From contig CAVYWS010000002.1 in NCBI GenBank assembly GCA_963772265.1, forward strand, positions 124,001 to 188,000: a stretch of DNA of 64,000 nt, given 5' to 3'. Positions 37,411 to 46,507 of this stretch are shown piece by piece. How positions within the stretch are numbered: position 1 is the stretch's first letter; each line of letters opens with the position of its first letter. The position numbers and the translations under genes were made by a program. This DNA comes from Mayfieldus sp963772265. Lineage in GTDB: Bacteria > Actinomycetota > Thermoleophilia > Solirubrobacterales > 70-9. Below the pieces are notes generated by a model. It searched no databases. It was not told the DNA's origin and was given only the letters and a program-made list of their open reading frames with translations.

Positions 37411-38421
37411 CTAGGAGCGCTTCGCCGCGATCGCTCCGGCGAGCACGGTCGCCGGGCCAAGCTCGGTCCCCGGGAGCAGCACCGACTCCTTGATCCGCGA
37501 GCCCTCGCCGATCCGGGAGCCATCGCCGATCACGGCGGGCCCGTCGATGCGGACGTCGGCCCCGAGCTCGACGCCGGGGCCGAGCAGCACCGGGGGCTCG
37601 ATCTCGGTCTCGCCGAGATCGGTGCCCTCTGCGGCCCACACCCCGTCCGCCACCTCGGGCACCCCGGAGTCGAGCGCCACCTTGCCGGCGAGGGCGTCCA
37701 TGTTGCCCTGCCAGAGCTCGGTCAGGTTGCCGATGTCGTTCCAGTAGGCCTCGACCTCGTGCGAGTAGAACGGCACGTCGGAGTCGAGCAGCGCCGGAAG
37801 CACGTCGAGCGCCCAGTCGGCGAATCCCGGCGGGTCGTCGGAGTCCGCGGCCTTGCTGCGGCCATCGGCGGGGAAGTGGTCGAAGATCTCGGAGCTGAAC
37901 ATGTAGATGCCGCAGTTGGCGAGGTCCGAGAGGGCCTCGGCGGGGTCCGGCTTCTCCTGGAAGCCCTGAACCCGCCCGTCGTCGCCGGTTATCACGACGC
38001 CGAACTGGCTGGTGTCGTCGACCCGCCGCGTGGCCAGGGTCCCGATCCCGTCGTGGGAGCGGTGGACCTCGCGCATCGTCGCCAGGTCGATGTCGGTGAG
38101 GGCATCGCCTGAGATCACCAGGAACTCGTCGCCGAGGAACCCGGCGGCGTTGCGGACCCCGCCGGCCGTGCCCAGCAGCGCCTCCTCCTCGCTGTAGTGC
38201 AGCTCGATCCCGAGCCGCGAGCCGTCGCCGAGCCGCTCGCGGATCAGCTCCGGGAACCAGTGGAGGTTGGCGTTGACCTCACGAAAGCCGTGGCGGGCGA
38301 GCAGCTCGAGGATGTGCTCGATCACCGGTCGGTTCAGCACCGGCACCATCGGCTTCGGCATCTCGTAGGTGATCGGGCGGAGCCGGGTCCCCAGCCCCGC
38401 CGCCATGATCATCGCGCGCAT
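37411..38421 (-). CDS. Sugar-1-phosphate nucleotidyltransferase with C-terminal beta-helix
   Basis: 336 residues. MIMAAGLGTRLRPITYEMPKPM is the NTP-binding signature (conserved Lys at the end). LLGTAGGVRNA, VISGDALTDIDL and GFQEKPDPAE follow as in mannose-1-phosphate guanylyl- and glucose-1-phosphate thymidylyltransferases. From residue 250 hexapeptide repeats (GPGVELGADVRIDGPAVIGD) form a left-handed beta-helix. Makes an NDP-sugar for envelope polysaccharide; sugar and nucleotide cannot be fixed. A second related enzyme lies at 40771. Ends 13 bases after ahcY upstream. Confidence 0.86.
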   Translation of the reverse strand: MRAMIMAAGLGTRLRPITYEMPKPMVPVLNRPVIEHILELLARHGFREVNANLHWFPELIRERLGDGSRLGIELHYSEEEALLGTAGGVRNAAGFLGDEFLVISGDALTDIDLATMREVHRSHDGIGTLATRRVDDTSQFGVVITGDDGRVQGFQEKPDPAEALSDLANCGIYMFSSEIFDHFPADGRSKAADSDDPPGFADWALDVLPALLDSDVPFYSHEVEAYWNDIGNLTELWQGNMDALAGKVALDSGVPEVADGVWAAEGTDLGETEIEPPVLLGPGVELGADVRIDGPAVIGDGSRIGEGSRIKESVLLPGTELGPATVLAGAIAAKRS

Positions 38422-38434
38422 GCGCCGCGGTGGC

Positions 38435-39706
38435 CTAGGTCCCCTGGTCCCAGGAGGCCAGGTACTTCTGCTGCACAGCGGTGAGCGTGTCGATCTCGAT
38501 CCCCTTCGACGCGAGCTTCAGCCGCGCGATCTCCTCGTCGATCCGCCGCGGCACCTCGTGCACCCGCGTCTCCAGGCTCTCATGGTTGAGCGCCATGTAC
38601 TCGGCCGCCAGCGCCTGGTTGGCGAAGCTCATGTCCATCACCGAGGCGGGATGGCCCTCGGCGGTGGCGAGGTTGACCAGCCGGCCCTCGGCCAGCAGGT
38701 AGATGACCCGCCCATCCTTCAGCCTGTGCCCTTCGACCAGCCGCCGAGCCTCGAAGGTGGACTCGGTCAGCTCGTCGAGGTCGCCCTTGTTGATCTCGAC
38801 GTCGAAGTGGCCGGAGTTGCAGACGATCGCGCCGTCCCTCATCACGTCGAACATCTCGCCGGCGATCGCGTCGCGATTGCCGGTCACGGAGATGAAGAGA
38901 TCGCCCTCCTTCGCAGCCTCGAGCCCGGGCATCACATCGAAGCCGTCCATCGCGGCCTCCAGCGCGCGCAGCGGGTCGACCTCGCAGACGATCACGTGGG
39001 CGCCATGGCCCTTGGCCCGCATCGCGACGCCCTTGCCGCACCAGCCGTAGCCGATGACCACGACGCGCAGACCCGCGATGAGGATGTTCGTGGCGCGGAT
39101 CACGCCGTCGAGCGTCGACTGCCCGGTCCCGTAGCGGTTGTCGAAGAAGTGCTTGGTGTCGGCGTCGTTGACGGCGATGATCGGAAAGCCGAGCTTGCCC
39201 TCTCGCTCCAGCGCCTTCAGCCGGATCACGCCGGTGGTCGTCTCCTCGGTGCCCCCGTAGACCTCCGCGAGCTGCTCGGGGCGCTCGCCGTGCAGGACCG
39301 AGATCACATCGGCGCCGTCGTCCATGGTGATCTGCGGGTGCATGTCGACCGCGGTGTGGATGTGGCGGTAGTAGCTCTCGTTGTCCTCGCCGTTGATCGC
39401 GTAGACCTCGGCTCCGTAGCGGTCGACCAGGGCTGCCGCGGTGTCGTCCTGGGTCGAAAGCGGGTTCGACGCGCAGAGCGCGACGCTGGCCCCGCCCGCC
39501 ATCAGCGTGCGCACGAGGTTCGCCGTCTCGGTCGTGACGTGCAGGCAACATGCCATCTGGATGCCGTCCAGCGGCCTCTCCGACTCGAAGCGCTCGCGGA
39601 TCTGGGCGAGCACGGGCATCTGCCGGTCGGCCCACTCGATCCGCTTCTGGCCACCGTCGGCGAGCGCGATGTCGGCGATGTCGTAATTGGAAGCTGCGGT
39701 TGCCAT
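38435..39706 (-). CDS. ahcY: Adenosylhomocysteinase (S-adenosylhomocysteine hydrolase)
   Basis: Splits S-adenosylhomocysteine to adenosine and homocysteine, relieving methyltransferase inhibition. 423 residues. CLHVTTETANLVRTL near the N terminus, NDADTKHFFDNRYGTGQS around the catalytic Lys/Asp, VVVIGYGWCGKGVA for NAD binding, and CNSGHFDVEIN are all conserved. The C terminus lacks the KPxxYRY ending, closing on YLASWDQGT as in the shorter archaeal-type form. ATG at 39706 with AAAGGA upstream; the codon before it is TTG. Sits among sugar-nucleotide genes, probably by co-transcription rather than function. Confidence 0.94.
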   Translation of the reverse strand: MATAASNYDIADIALADGGQKRIEWADRQMPVLAQIRERFESERPLDGIQMACCLHVTTETANLVRTLMAGGASVALCASNPLSTQDDTAAALVDRYGAEVYAINGEDNESYYRHIHTAVDMHPQITMDDGADVISVLHGERPEQLAEVYGGTEETTTGVIRLKALEREGKLGFPIIAVNDADTKHFFDNRYGTGQSTLDGVIRATNILIAGLRVVVIGYGWCGKGVAMRAKGHGAHVIVCEVDPLRALEAAMDGFDVMPGLEAAKEGDLFISVTGNRDAIAGEMFDVMRDGAIVCNSGHFDVEINKGDLDELTESTFEARRLVEGHRLKDGRVIYLLAEGRLVNLATAEGHPASVMDMSFANQALAAEYMALNHESLETRVHEVPRRIDEEIARLKLASKGIEIDTLTAVQQKYLASWDQGT

Positions 39707-39751
39707 CAATTCCTTTCGGTGATTTCGAGTCGCGAAGGATAATTGGGTAGC

Positions 39752-40774
39752 TCAAGGGCTGCCGAGGTCGTTCTTGAACCGCTCCAGCACCTCGACCGGC
39801 GTCGGGTCCACCCCGCGCCCGGCCGCCAGGTGCAGCGAGACGAGGTCGCCGAGCATCACCGCCCAGATCAGGCGCTCCGCCCGGGTCTCCCCCTCCGCCT
39901 CGACCCGGACGATCTCGGCCGCGCCTTCGGATATCGCCTGCCCGGTGAGATCGAAGCGGCGCCGCAGGCGCGGGTGCTGATCAGGGTCCTCGAGCAGGAC
40001 GGCGCTCAGCTTCGCCCTCCCGGCCCCCGTCCAGCCCTCGATCTCATTGTGGTCGGCCTCAGGCAGCTGGGCGAAGAAGGCGGGCTGCTTGGCGTTCTCG
40101 TTGATCTCGGTCTTCCAGCGCACCGCGACGGGCGCCGTCAGGTCGGCGCCGTAGACGACCGGAATCGTCGCCTCGAGCCGGCCGGCGATCTGCCGGGCGC
40201 GATCGTGGATCTCGTCGCGGGCAGCCTCCAGATGCGCCGCGGCGGCGTCGATCTCGGTGTGGATGCGCGGCGCCGCCCCGGCCAGCGCGGCGATCTCGGC
40301 GGCGATCGTGAACATGTAGGCGACCGCCATCCGGGGGCCCGGCAGGATGCCCGGCAGCCCGATCACGGGCACGCCACCAGCCCGCGCGGTCTCGGCCAGC
40401 GCCCCGCCTGTGGTCGCGGTGACGACCCGGGCGCCGAGCGCGGTTGCGGCCTCGAAGCAGGCCAGCGTCTCCTCGGTGTTGCCCGAGTAGCTCGAGCAGA
40501 GCACGGTCCATTCCGGGGTTGCCCAGGCGGGAAGCTCATAGCCGCGGATGGTCAGCAGCGGGCGCGTGCTGCGGTCGCCGAGCGCCGCCGCGGCGAGGTC
40601 GCCGCCGATCGCCGAGCCCCCCATTCCGCAGACCATCACTCCAGCCGCCTCGGCCGACTCGAGATGCGCCGACTCGGTCCGCCAGAGAGCGTCGCGCAGG
40701 TGGTCGGGGATGGCGAGCACGGCCTCGAGCTGGTGCTCGGAGTCCAGCTCTTCCAGCCGCTCCAGCGAGCTCAA
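39752..40774 (-). CDS. Bifunctional phosphoglucose/phosphomannose isomerase (SIS domain)
   Basis: Interconverts fructose-6-phosphate with glucose- and mannose-6-phosphate. 340 residues with two SIS folds: VMVCGMGGSAIGGDLAAAAL, CSSYSGNTEETLACFEA (the Ser/Thr sugar-phosphate loop), then NENAKQPAFFAQLPEADHNEIEGW carrying the conserved Glu and His. Matches the archaeal/actinobacterial Pgi/Pmi family rather than classical Pgi. Its start overlaps the end of the nucleotidyltransferase gene by 4 bases, so mannose-6-phosphate production and GDP-mannose-type activation are coupled. Confidence 0.9.
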   Translation of the reverse strand: MSSLERLEELDSEHQLEAVLAIPDHLRDALWRTESAHLESAEAAGVMVCGMGGSAIGGDLAAAALGDRSTRPLLTIRGYELPAWATPEWTVLCSSYSGNTEETLACFEAATALGARVVTATTGGALAETARAGGVPVIGLPGILPGPRMAVAYMFTIAAEIAALAGAAPRIHTEIDAAAAHLEAARDEIHDRARQIAGRLEATIPVVYGADLTAPVAVRWKTEINENAKQPAFFAQLPEADHNEIEGWTGAGRAKLSAVLLEDPDQHPRLRRRFDLTGQAISEGAAEIVRVEAEGETRAERLIWAVMLGDLVSLHLAAGRGVDPTPVEVLERFKNDLGSP

Positions 40775-41793
40775 CCGATCACCTCTCCGGACCCGATCAC
40801 CGCGCCGGGCTCGACCGCGGCGCCGGCGCCCACCTCGACGCCGGTGCCGAGGATCGCCCCGCGAACCGTGGCTCGCTCTCCGATCACGCAGCCATCGTGA
40901 AGGACCGACGAGGCCACCGTCGCTTCGGCGCCGACCTCCGAGCCGGCGCCGATCACCGCCCGCGGCCCGACGGCGGCCCCGGCGGCGATTCGGGCGCCGT
41001 CCTCGACCAGAGCCGGCCCCTCGACCTTTGCCTCGGCGTCGATCGCGGCGCCGGCGGAGACTGCCGTGCCGGCCTCGTCGAGCCGGTCCTCGAGCGAGGT
41101 CTGGACGCGGCGCCCGAGGATGTCCCAGGTGGCCTGCAGGTAGCGCCGCGGCGTGCCGATGTCCATCCAGTAGCCCTCCAGCCGCAGCCCATGCAGGCCG
41201 GCGCCGATCAACTGCGGAAAGACCTCGCGCTCGATCGAGACGGTCCGCCCATCGGGAACCATCTCCAGCACCGAGTGCTCGAGCACGTAGGTGCCGGCGT
41301 TGATCTCGCCCGGACCCGGCCGATCGGGCTTCTCGAGGAACTCGATGATCGCTCCGTCGCGGTCGTGGCTCACCAGCCCGTAGCCGGTCGCGTCGTCGAC
41401 CGGGTAGAGCCCGAGGGTGGCGCGCGAGCCGCGCTGCTCGTGGAAGGCCATCAGCGCGGTCAGGTCGAGGTCGGTGAGGACGTCGCCGTTGAGTGCCAGG
41501 AAGCTGTCACCGAGCTCGGAGGCGCAGAACTTGATCGCCCCGGCGGTTCCGAGCGGCTCGGGCTCCTCGACATAGCTGAGGCTCGGATCGCCCCCCTCGC
41601 CGAGCACCGCCCGCACCGAGTCGGCGCCGAATCCGCAGGCGAGCACGACCTCGCGCACCCCGTGGCGCCCCAGCCATTCGATCATGTAGGAGAGAAAGGG
41701 CCGGCCGGCGAGCGGCATCACCGGCTTCGGAACCGTCTCGGTTAGCGGGCGCAGCCTCGTGCCCTCACCCCCGACCAGGATCAGGGCCTGCAT
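40771..41793 (-). CDS. Sugar-1-phosphate nucleotidyltransferase, probable mannose-1-phosphate guanylyltransferase type
   Basis: 340 residues. ALILVGGEGTRLRPLTETVPKPVMPL is the catalytic NTP-binding segment; PLGTAGAIKFC, LNGDVLTDLDL and EKPDRPGPGEINAGTYVLE follow. From residue 235 Ala/Gly-rich hexapeptide repeats (GAAIDAEAKVEGPALVEDGA) form a long beta-helix. The family covers GDP-mannose and related synthases; adjacency to the Pgi/Pmi gene favours mannose-1-phosphate as substrate. It starts about 170 bases after ugd on the same strand, beyond a strong hairpin. Confidence 0.85.
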   Translation of the reverse strand: MQALILVGGEGTRLRPLTETVPKPVMPLAGRPFLSYMIEWLGRHGVREVVLACGFGADSVRAVLGEGGDPSLSYVEEPEPLGTAGAIKFCASELGDSFLALNGDVLTDLDLTALMAFHEQRGSRATLGLYPVDDATGYGLVSHDRDGAIIEFLEKPDRPGPGEINAGTYVLEHSVLEMVPDGRTVSIEREVFPQLIGAGLHGLRLEGYWMDIGTPRRYLQATWDILGRRVQTSLEDRLDEAGTAVSAGAAIDAEAKVEGPALVEDGARIAAGAAVGPRAVIGAGSEVGAEATVASSVLHDGCVIGERATVRGAILGTGVEVGAGAAVEPGAVIGSGEVIG

Positions 41794-41863
41794 CCGGTCA
41801 GATGATTGATTTCATGGCCGCGTGCGCCTGAGGACGCGCGTGGCCGAACAGGTCTAGGACGCA

Positions 41864-41897
41864 GGGCGCGAAGTGTGCGTGCGGCACACGAGCGCCC
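41864..41897. terminator. Strong two-part hairpin after ugd
   Basis: GGGCGC and GTGTGC (41864-41878) pair with GCACAC and GCGCCC (41884-41897) around the loop GTGCG, interrupted only by a GAA/GA bulge. It begins about 65 bases after the ugd stop. There is no U run, as is common for GC-rich terminators; attenuation or an RNA-processing site are alternatives. A second hairpin arm pair (41816-41845) lies closer to the next gene. No coding sequence seen in this 168-base gap. Confidence 0.45.
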
Positions 41898-41961
41898 GAG
41901 GACGACGACATGCGAAGGTCAGGCGCGTCATTCAGGGGTGGGCGGATCATGGGATCAGTCA

Positions 41962-43269
41962 TCAGGTGATCGCCTCGGCGGTTTCGGCGGCGCCGCCGCG
42001 CCCGATGCCCTCGTAGTGGAACCCGGCGGCGCGCATCCGCTCCGGGTCGAGGAAGTTGCGGCCGTCGATCAGCAACGGCCTGGCCATCAGCCTCGCCGCC
42101 TCGGACCAGTCGAGATCGGCAAATTCGGGCCACTCGGTGACCAGGATCGCCGCCTCGGCCCCCTCCAGGGCCTCGAGCGCCGAATCCGCCATCTCAACTC
42201 CCGGCAGCACCTCGCGCGCCCGCTCGGCCGCGACCGGGTCATAGCCGACGACGGCAGCCCCCTCGCCCTGCAGGCGGGCGGCCATGACCAGGCTCGTTGC
42301 GCCCCGCATGTCGTCGGTGTCGGGCTTGAAGGCGAGGCCGAGCAGCGCCACGCGCTTGCCGGCCAGCGAGCCGATGCGGTCCTTGAGCTTGTTGATCACC
42401 CGCCGCTTCTGCAGCTCGTTGACCTCGATCACCGCGTTCAGAAGCTGGAAGTGGTAGCCGGTGTTCGCGGCCAGCTGCTTGAGCGCGGAGACGTCCTTGC
42501 TGAAGCAGCTCCCGCCCCAGCCGATCCCGGCGCGCAGGAACTTGGGGCCGATGCGATCGTCGAGGCCCATGCCCTCGGCGACCGCATTGACGTCGGCGCC
42601 GAGGTCCTCGCAGACGTTGGCGATCTCGTTGATGAAGGAGATCTTCGCCGCCAGGAACGCGTTCGAGGCCAGCTTGATCATCTCGGCGCTGGTCACGTCG
42701 GTGCGCACCACCTCGCCGCCGAGCGGGGCGTAGAGGGCCTGGACCGAGTCGCCCGCGGCTTCGTCGCTGGGCTCGACCCCGATCACGATCCGGTCGGGGT
42801 GCAGGAAGTCCTGGACCGCCGTGCCCTCCTTGAGGAACTCCGGGCAGGAGACATAGGGCAGGTCGGGAAGCTCGCGGCCGATCGCCTTACCGGTGCCGGC
42901 GGGCACGGTGCTCTTCATCACCAGGACGTGGCTTCCCCCGTCGGCCAACTCCGCGACGACGTTGCGGACCCGGGAGAGATCGGCGTCGCCGGACTCGGTC
43001 GGCGGCGTGTCGACGCAGACGAACAGCAGCCGGGCCACGTCGGTCACGTCGGCCATCTCGGTTGTGAAGGAGAGGCGCTCGCGATTTCGCTCCATCAGCT
43101 CCGGAAGGCCCGGCTCGTGGATCGGCAGCTCGCCGCGTTGCAGGGCCTCGACCTTCTCCGGGATCACGTCGCGCGCCACCACCGGGTGGCCGAGCTCGGC
43201 GAAGCAGGTCGCGGTCACCATCCCGACCCAGCCGGCGCCGAGAACTCCTATCGGCTGCTTCTCGCTCAT
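41962..43269 (-). CDS. ugd: UDP-glucose/GDP-mannose 6-dehydrogenase family protein
   Basis: Oxidises UDP-glucose to UDP-glucuronate with two NAD, supplying acidic sugar for envelope polysaccharide. 435 residues. GVLGAGWVGMVTATCFAELG binds NAD; VCVDTPP and STVPAGTGKAIG follow. The active site GWGGSCFSKDVSALK holds the catalytic Cys, and GLAFKPDTDDMRGA the conserved Lys and Asp of the C-terminal domain. GDP-mannose dehydrogenase is a less likely alternative. ATG at 43269 overlaps the stop of the LCP gene by 4 bases. Confidence 0.9.
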   Translation of the reverse strand: MSEKQPIGVLGAGWVGMVTATCFAELGHPVVARDVIPEKVEALQRGELPIHEPGLPELMERNRERLSFTTEMADVTDVARLLFVCVDTPPTESGDADLSRVRNVVAELADGGSHVLVMKSTVPAGTGKAIGRELPDLPYVSCPEFLKEGTAVQDFLHPDRIVIGVEPSDEAAGDSVQALYAPLGGEVVRTDVTSAEMIKLASNAFLAAKISFINEIANVCEDLGADVNAVAEGMGLDDRIGPKFLRAGIGWGGSCFSKDVSALKQLAANTGYHFQLLNAVIEVNELQKRRVINKLKDRIGSLAGKRVALLGLAFKPDTDDMRGATSLVMAARLQGEGAAVVGYDPVAAERAREVLPGVEMADSALEALEGAEAAILVTEWPEFADLDWSEAARLMARPLLIDGRNFLDPERMRAAGFHYEGIGRGGAAETAEAIT

Positions 43270-45419
43270 CTATGGCCCTTCTTGTGCTTGGTGGCCTTGT
43301 GGCGCTCCCCCGGCAGCTTCCCGACCGAACGCGCAATGCCGAGCATCTGATCGTTGGTCAGAGTCTGCAGGAGGCTGTTGGACACCCAGTAGACGTTGTC
43401 TCCCTGCTGCCATGAGACCAGACGGATGCGATCGCCGTCGAGGTAGATCTCGTAGTCGCGGCCATCCATCTTCCGCGACTCGCTCGGATCCTTGAGGATC
43501 GGTGGGTCGGTCCAGCCGTGCAGCCCCTGCACCCCGAAGTAGTCGCCCTGCGGGATCTGCAGCACCTCCTTGTAGGCGCCGACCTTATGGCCGCCGGTGT
43601 CGTGCAGGTGATAGACGCGCGGGACCTGGACGTAGATCGAGCCCGAGGGCAGGCGCTTGGGGTAGAAGACCGGGAACGATTGCAGCGTCTTCGCCGCGAC
43701 CTTTGCCGCCAGGTCGTGGCTGAACTGCGAGGCGTCGACGAGCCCGTCGTTGAACTTCGACGGGGTCGGCGGGGCCTTCTGCTTCTTCGCCTTGCGGCGC
43801 GCCTTGGCTCGCTTGTGCTCCTCGGGGGCGATCCCCGTCTTGCCCGAGCTCTGCGGCAGGTTCAGTGACCCCCGCGGCCCGCCGCTGGCCTGGATCCCGA
43901 CGAACTTGTTGACCGCCTCCGCGATCGAGGACTTCGACGCGGTGACGTAGCTGGGATGCAGGATCCCCGGGAAGTGGATCTCCTTGATCGGCGCGTTGCG
44001 GGACGCGATCAGCAGGTTGAGCACGTCGAGCATCGTCCGCCAGCCATCGATGTCTGAGCTGGTGTAGCGGGTGAAGATGTCGATCAGCTCCTGGCGCTTG
44101 CCGGAGAGGACCAGCGAGGAGAGGGGTACGCGGGAGCGCGCCTCGCGCAGGAAGTCCTGCTGGCGCGCGGCGCGCACCAGGTCGGTGTCGGTGTGGCGGA
44201 AGCGGACGTAGGAGAGCGCGTCCTTTCCGCAGAGGGCCTGGTAGCCGGGCTGGATGTTGATCTCGGAGTACTGCAGCGAGGGTGGCAACCCGACGTTGGA
44301 GTGGTAGTAGCGGCGGTCGACGTCGACGTAGACGCAGTCGATCGCGTTGATCGCCCTCTGAAAGCCGAGGAAGTCGACGTTGACGACGTGGTTGATCGGC
44401 AGGTCGGTCAGGTTCTTGACCACCCGTAGGGTCAGCTTCGGGCCGCCGAACGCGTAGGCGGCGTTGAACTTGTTGACCCCGTAGCCGGGGATGTAGACCT
44501 TGAGGTCGCGCGGGATCGACATCAGCGCGATCGACTTGTTGTCGGGGTCGAGCCGGAGCAGGATCGTCGTGTCGGAGAGGCCCTTGCTACCGGGCAGGCT
44601 GGCCCGCTTGTCGGAGCCGAGGATCAGCATGTTCTCGGGCTCCCCGCCCTCGACCTGCTGCAGCAGCTGCTTCACCTTCGGGATCGGCTGCAGGGCCTCG
44701 GCGATGTCCTTGAGCTGGAATACGACCGTGAGCGCGACCGCTGTCGCGCTCGAGGCGACGATCACAAACGAGCCGAGGGCGAACCGCCACCAGAGGCGCT
44801 TGCGCTTCGGCGCCGGCTCGCTGTCCCCCTCCGGCGGGGGCTTGCGCGGAACCCCCGGGGTGATCGGGGCACTCGGCGGAGGGGTGGAACCAGCGGGCGG
44901 GGGCGCCTGTGCGGCGACCGGAGTGGATGGAGGAGCGGATGGGGCCGGGGCCGGCTCGGGGACGGCCTCGGGCTGCTCGGCCTCCGAGACCTCCTGCGGC
45001 GTGAACTCCACCGTCTTGCCGACATCCTCGGCCTCCGCCCGATCGCCCTCGGCCTCGTCGCCTTCCTCGGTTTCCTCGCCTTTCCTCGTCCTGTCCTCGT
45101 CCTCGACGGCCTTCGGCTCCTGGCCGTGCTCCGGCTCGTCCGCCTCGTCTTCCTCCTCGTCCGGCTCTTCCTCGTCCTCGGACGAGGGCTCGGCCGATCC
45201 GCCCAGCGCGGGCTGCTCGAACTCCTGGGTCGGCTCGGGCTTGGAGCCGGCTCGCCCGCCCTCGTCCTCGGACTCGGCGTCGCTGAGGGCCCGCAGGAAC
45301 TCGGGCGCGAGGTCCGGCAGGTCGCCCTGGACGTCTTCGGCCGAATCCAGGTCATCCGGCGGGATCCCCTCGAAGGGCTCCTCCCCGCCGGGCCGGTCGC
45401 CCTCGGGAGGGAGGCTCAA
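43266..45419 (-). CDS. LytR-CpsA-Psr (LCP) family protein with long acidic cytoplasmic domain
   Basis: 717 residues from the TTG at 45419, which has GGAGG at good spacing. LCP enzymes attach undecaprenyl-linked glycopolymers to the wall. Residues 1-205 are acidic then Pro-rich and presumably cytoplasmic; residues 210-234 (WWRFALGSFVIVASSATAVA) are the single membrane helix. The LCP domain starts at about 262 with NMLILGSDKR, then SIPRDLKVYIPGYGVNKFNAAYAFGG, and VRFRHTDTDLVRAARQQDFL with the pyrophosphate-binding Arg residues. About 170 extra residues after the LCP domain form a separate extracytoplasmic region (YPKRLPSGSIYVQVPRVYHL). Confidence 0.88.
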   Translation of the reverse strand: MSLPPEGDRPGGEEPFEGIPPDDLDSAEDVQGDLPDLAPEFLRALSDAESEDEGGRAGSKPEPTQEFEQPALGGSAEPSSEDEEEPDEEEDEADEPEHGQEPKAVEDEDRTRKGEETEEGDEAEGDRAEAEDVGKTVEFTPQEVSEAEQPEAVPEPAPAPSAPPSTPVAAQAPPPAGSTPPPSAPITPGVPRKPPPEGDSEPAPKRKRLWWRFALGSFVIVASSATAVALTVVFQLKDIAEALQPIPKVKQLLQQVEGGEPENMLILGSDKRASLPGSKGLSDTTILLRLDPDNKSIALMSIPRDLKVYIPGYGVNKFNAAYAFGGPKLTLRVVKNLTDLPINHVVNVDFLGFQRAINAIDCVYVDVDRRYYHSNVGLPPSLQYSEINIQPGYQALCGKDALSYVRFRHTDTDLVRAARQQDFLREARSRVPLSSLVLSGKRQELIDIFTRYTSSDIDGWRTMLDVLNLLIASRNAPIKEIHFPGILHPSYVTASKSSIAEAVNKFVGIQASGGPRGSLNLPQSSGKTGIAPEEHKRAKARRKAKKQKAPPTPSKFNDGLVDASQFSHDLAAKVAAKTLQSFPVFYPKRLPSGSIYVQVPRVYHLHDTGGHKVGAYKEVLQIPQGDYFGVQGLHGWTDPPILKDPSESRKMDGRDYEIYLDGDRIRLVSWQQGDNVYWVSNSLLQTLTNDQMLGIARSVGKLPGERHKATKHKKGHR

Positions 45420-45423
45420 GTTC

Positions 45424-46507
45424 TCAGGCCTCCGCGCCGGCGAGATTGTGCAGGAACGTCTCCAGGGTCTGGCGGTAGCTCTCCAGCGAGGCGAGCGAGA
45501 CCCACTCCTCGGGGCCATGGTGGCCGCTGCCCGCCGGGCCGAACTCGACCGCCGGCACCCCGACCCGCAGGAAGGAGACCGCGTCGGAGGCGCCGTCGCG
45601 TCCGACGCTCATCGGCGCCTCGACGTGATGCGGCTCCGCCGCCTCGTGCAGGGCCCGCACGTAGGGCGAGTCCCGGTCGACAATCGCCGGGGGCCGGGTG
45701 AAGGTGCTCAGCACCTGCGAGCTGGGAAGGTCGCCGATCTGGTCGAGGATCGCGGCAGGGTCCTGCCCGGGCAGGTAGCGGATGTCGACGTCGATGACGC
45801 ATCGGTCGGGCACCTTGTTGAGCGCGTCGCCGCCCCAGATCCGGCCGAGGTTGATCGATGGCCGGTCGAAGAGCTCCGAACTCTGCCTGGCAAACGGTAG
45901 CGACTCGATACTGCGGAACACGTCGAGTGCCTTGAGCACCGCGTTGTCGCCCTCCCAGGGGGTCGCGCCGTGGGCCGCGCGCCCGCTGACCTCCAGCCGC
46001 ACCGCCAGCACGCCCTTCGCCTCGACCCCGATATGCAGGTTGGTCGGCTCCCCGGTTATCGCGAAGTCGCCGATGAAACCGGAGTCGACGAGATGGTCGC
46101 AGCCGCGGTTCTCGTCCTCCTCGGACTCCTCGTCGGCGACGATCCCGAGCCGCACCCTGTACCGCGTCCTGGTCGCGCATGCTGGAGAAGACGATCAGCA
46201 TCGCCGCCAGCGCCCCCTTCATGTCGTAGGCGCCGCGGCCGATCAGACGGTCGCCCTCGACCCGGGCGTCGAACTGCTCCGGATGACCGGGGACGACGTC
46301 GACGTGGCCGTGCAGGACGACGCAGGGCCCGTCCTCCCCGCCGACCTCGGCGAAGGTGACCGGCAGATCGCGGACCCAATCCTGGCGCGCCTCGATGCCA
46401 CGGGCCTCGAGCCAGCCCTTGATGAAGCCCGCGGCCTCGTGGATCGGGTCGGGCCTGGAGGTGTCGTAGCTGATCAGCCGCTCGGCGAGCGCGATGAGCT
46501 CATTCAC
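45424..46507 (-). CDS. M20 family metallopeptidase/deacylase (DapE/ArgE/CPG2-like), one frameshift
   Basis: About 360 residues. VVLHGHVDVVPG and GRGAYDMKGALAAM hold the first zinc ligands; after a one-base shift near 46157 the frame continues ADEESEEDENRGCDHLV with the catalytic Glu pair. The dimerisation domain begins GVEAKGVLAVRLEVSGRAAHG, and SGHHGPEEWVSL holds the last His. Could be succinyl-diaminopimelate desuccinylase, acetylornithine deacetylase or a dipeptidase; sequence alone does not decide. The GTG start at 46507 overlaps the atpC stop (GTGA), so it is read with the ATP synthase operon. Confidence 0.8.

Noticed and set aside
39707..39751. S-adenosylhomocysteine riboswitch ahead of ahcY
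   Set aside because: The gap to the upstream gene is only about 45 bases and shows no pseudoknot-forming repeats.
41798..42133. Short minus-strand open frame across the ugd end and intergenic hairpins
   Set aside because: Arg-rich, unlike any family, and explained by the ugd antisense/alternate frame plus GC-rich repeats.
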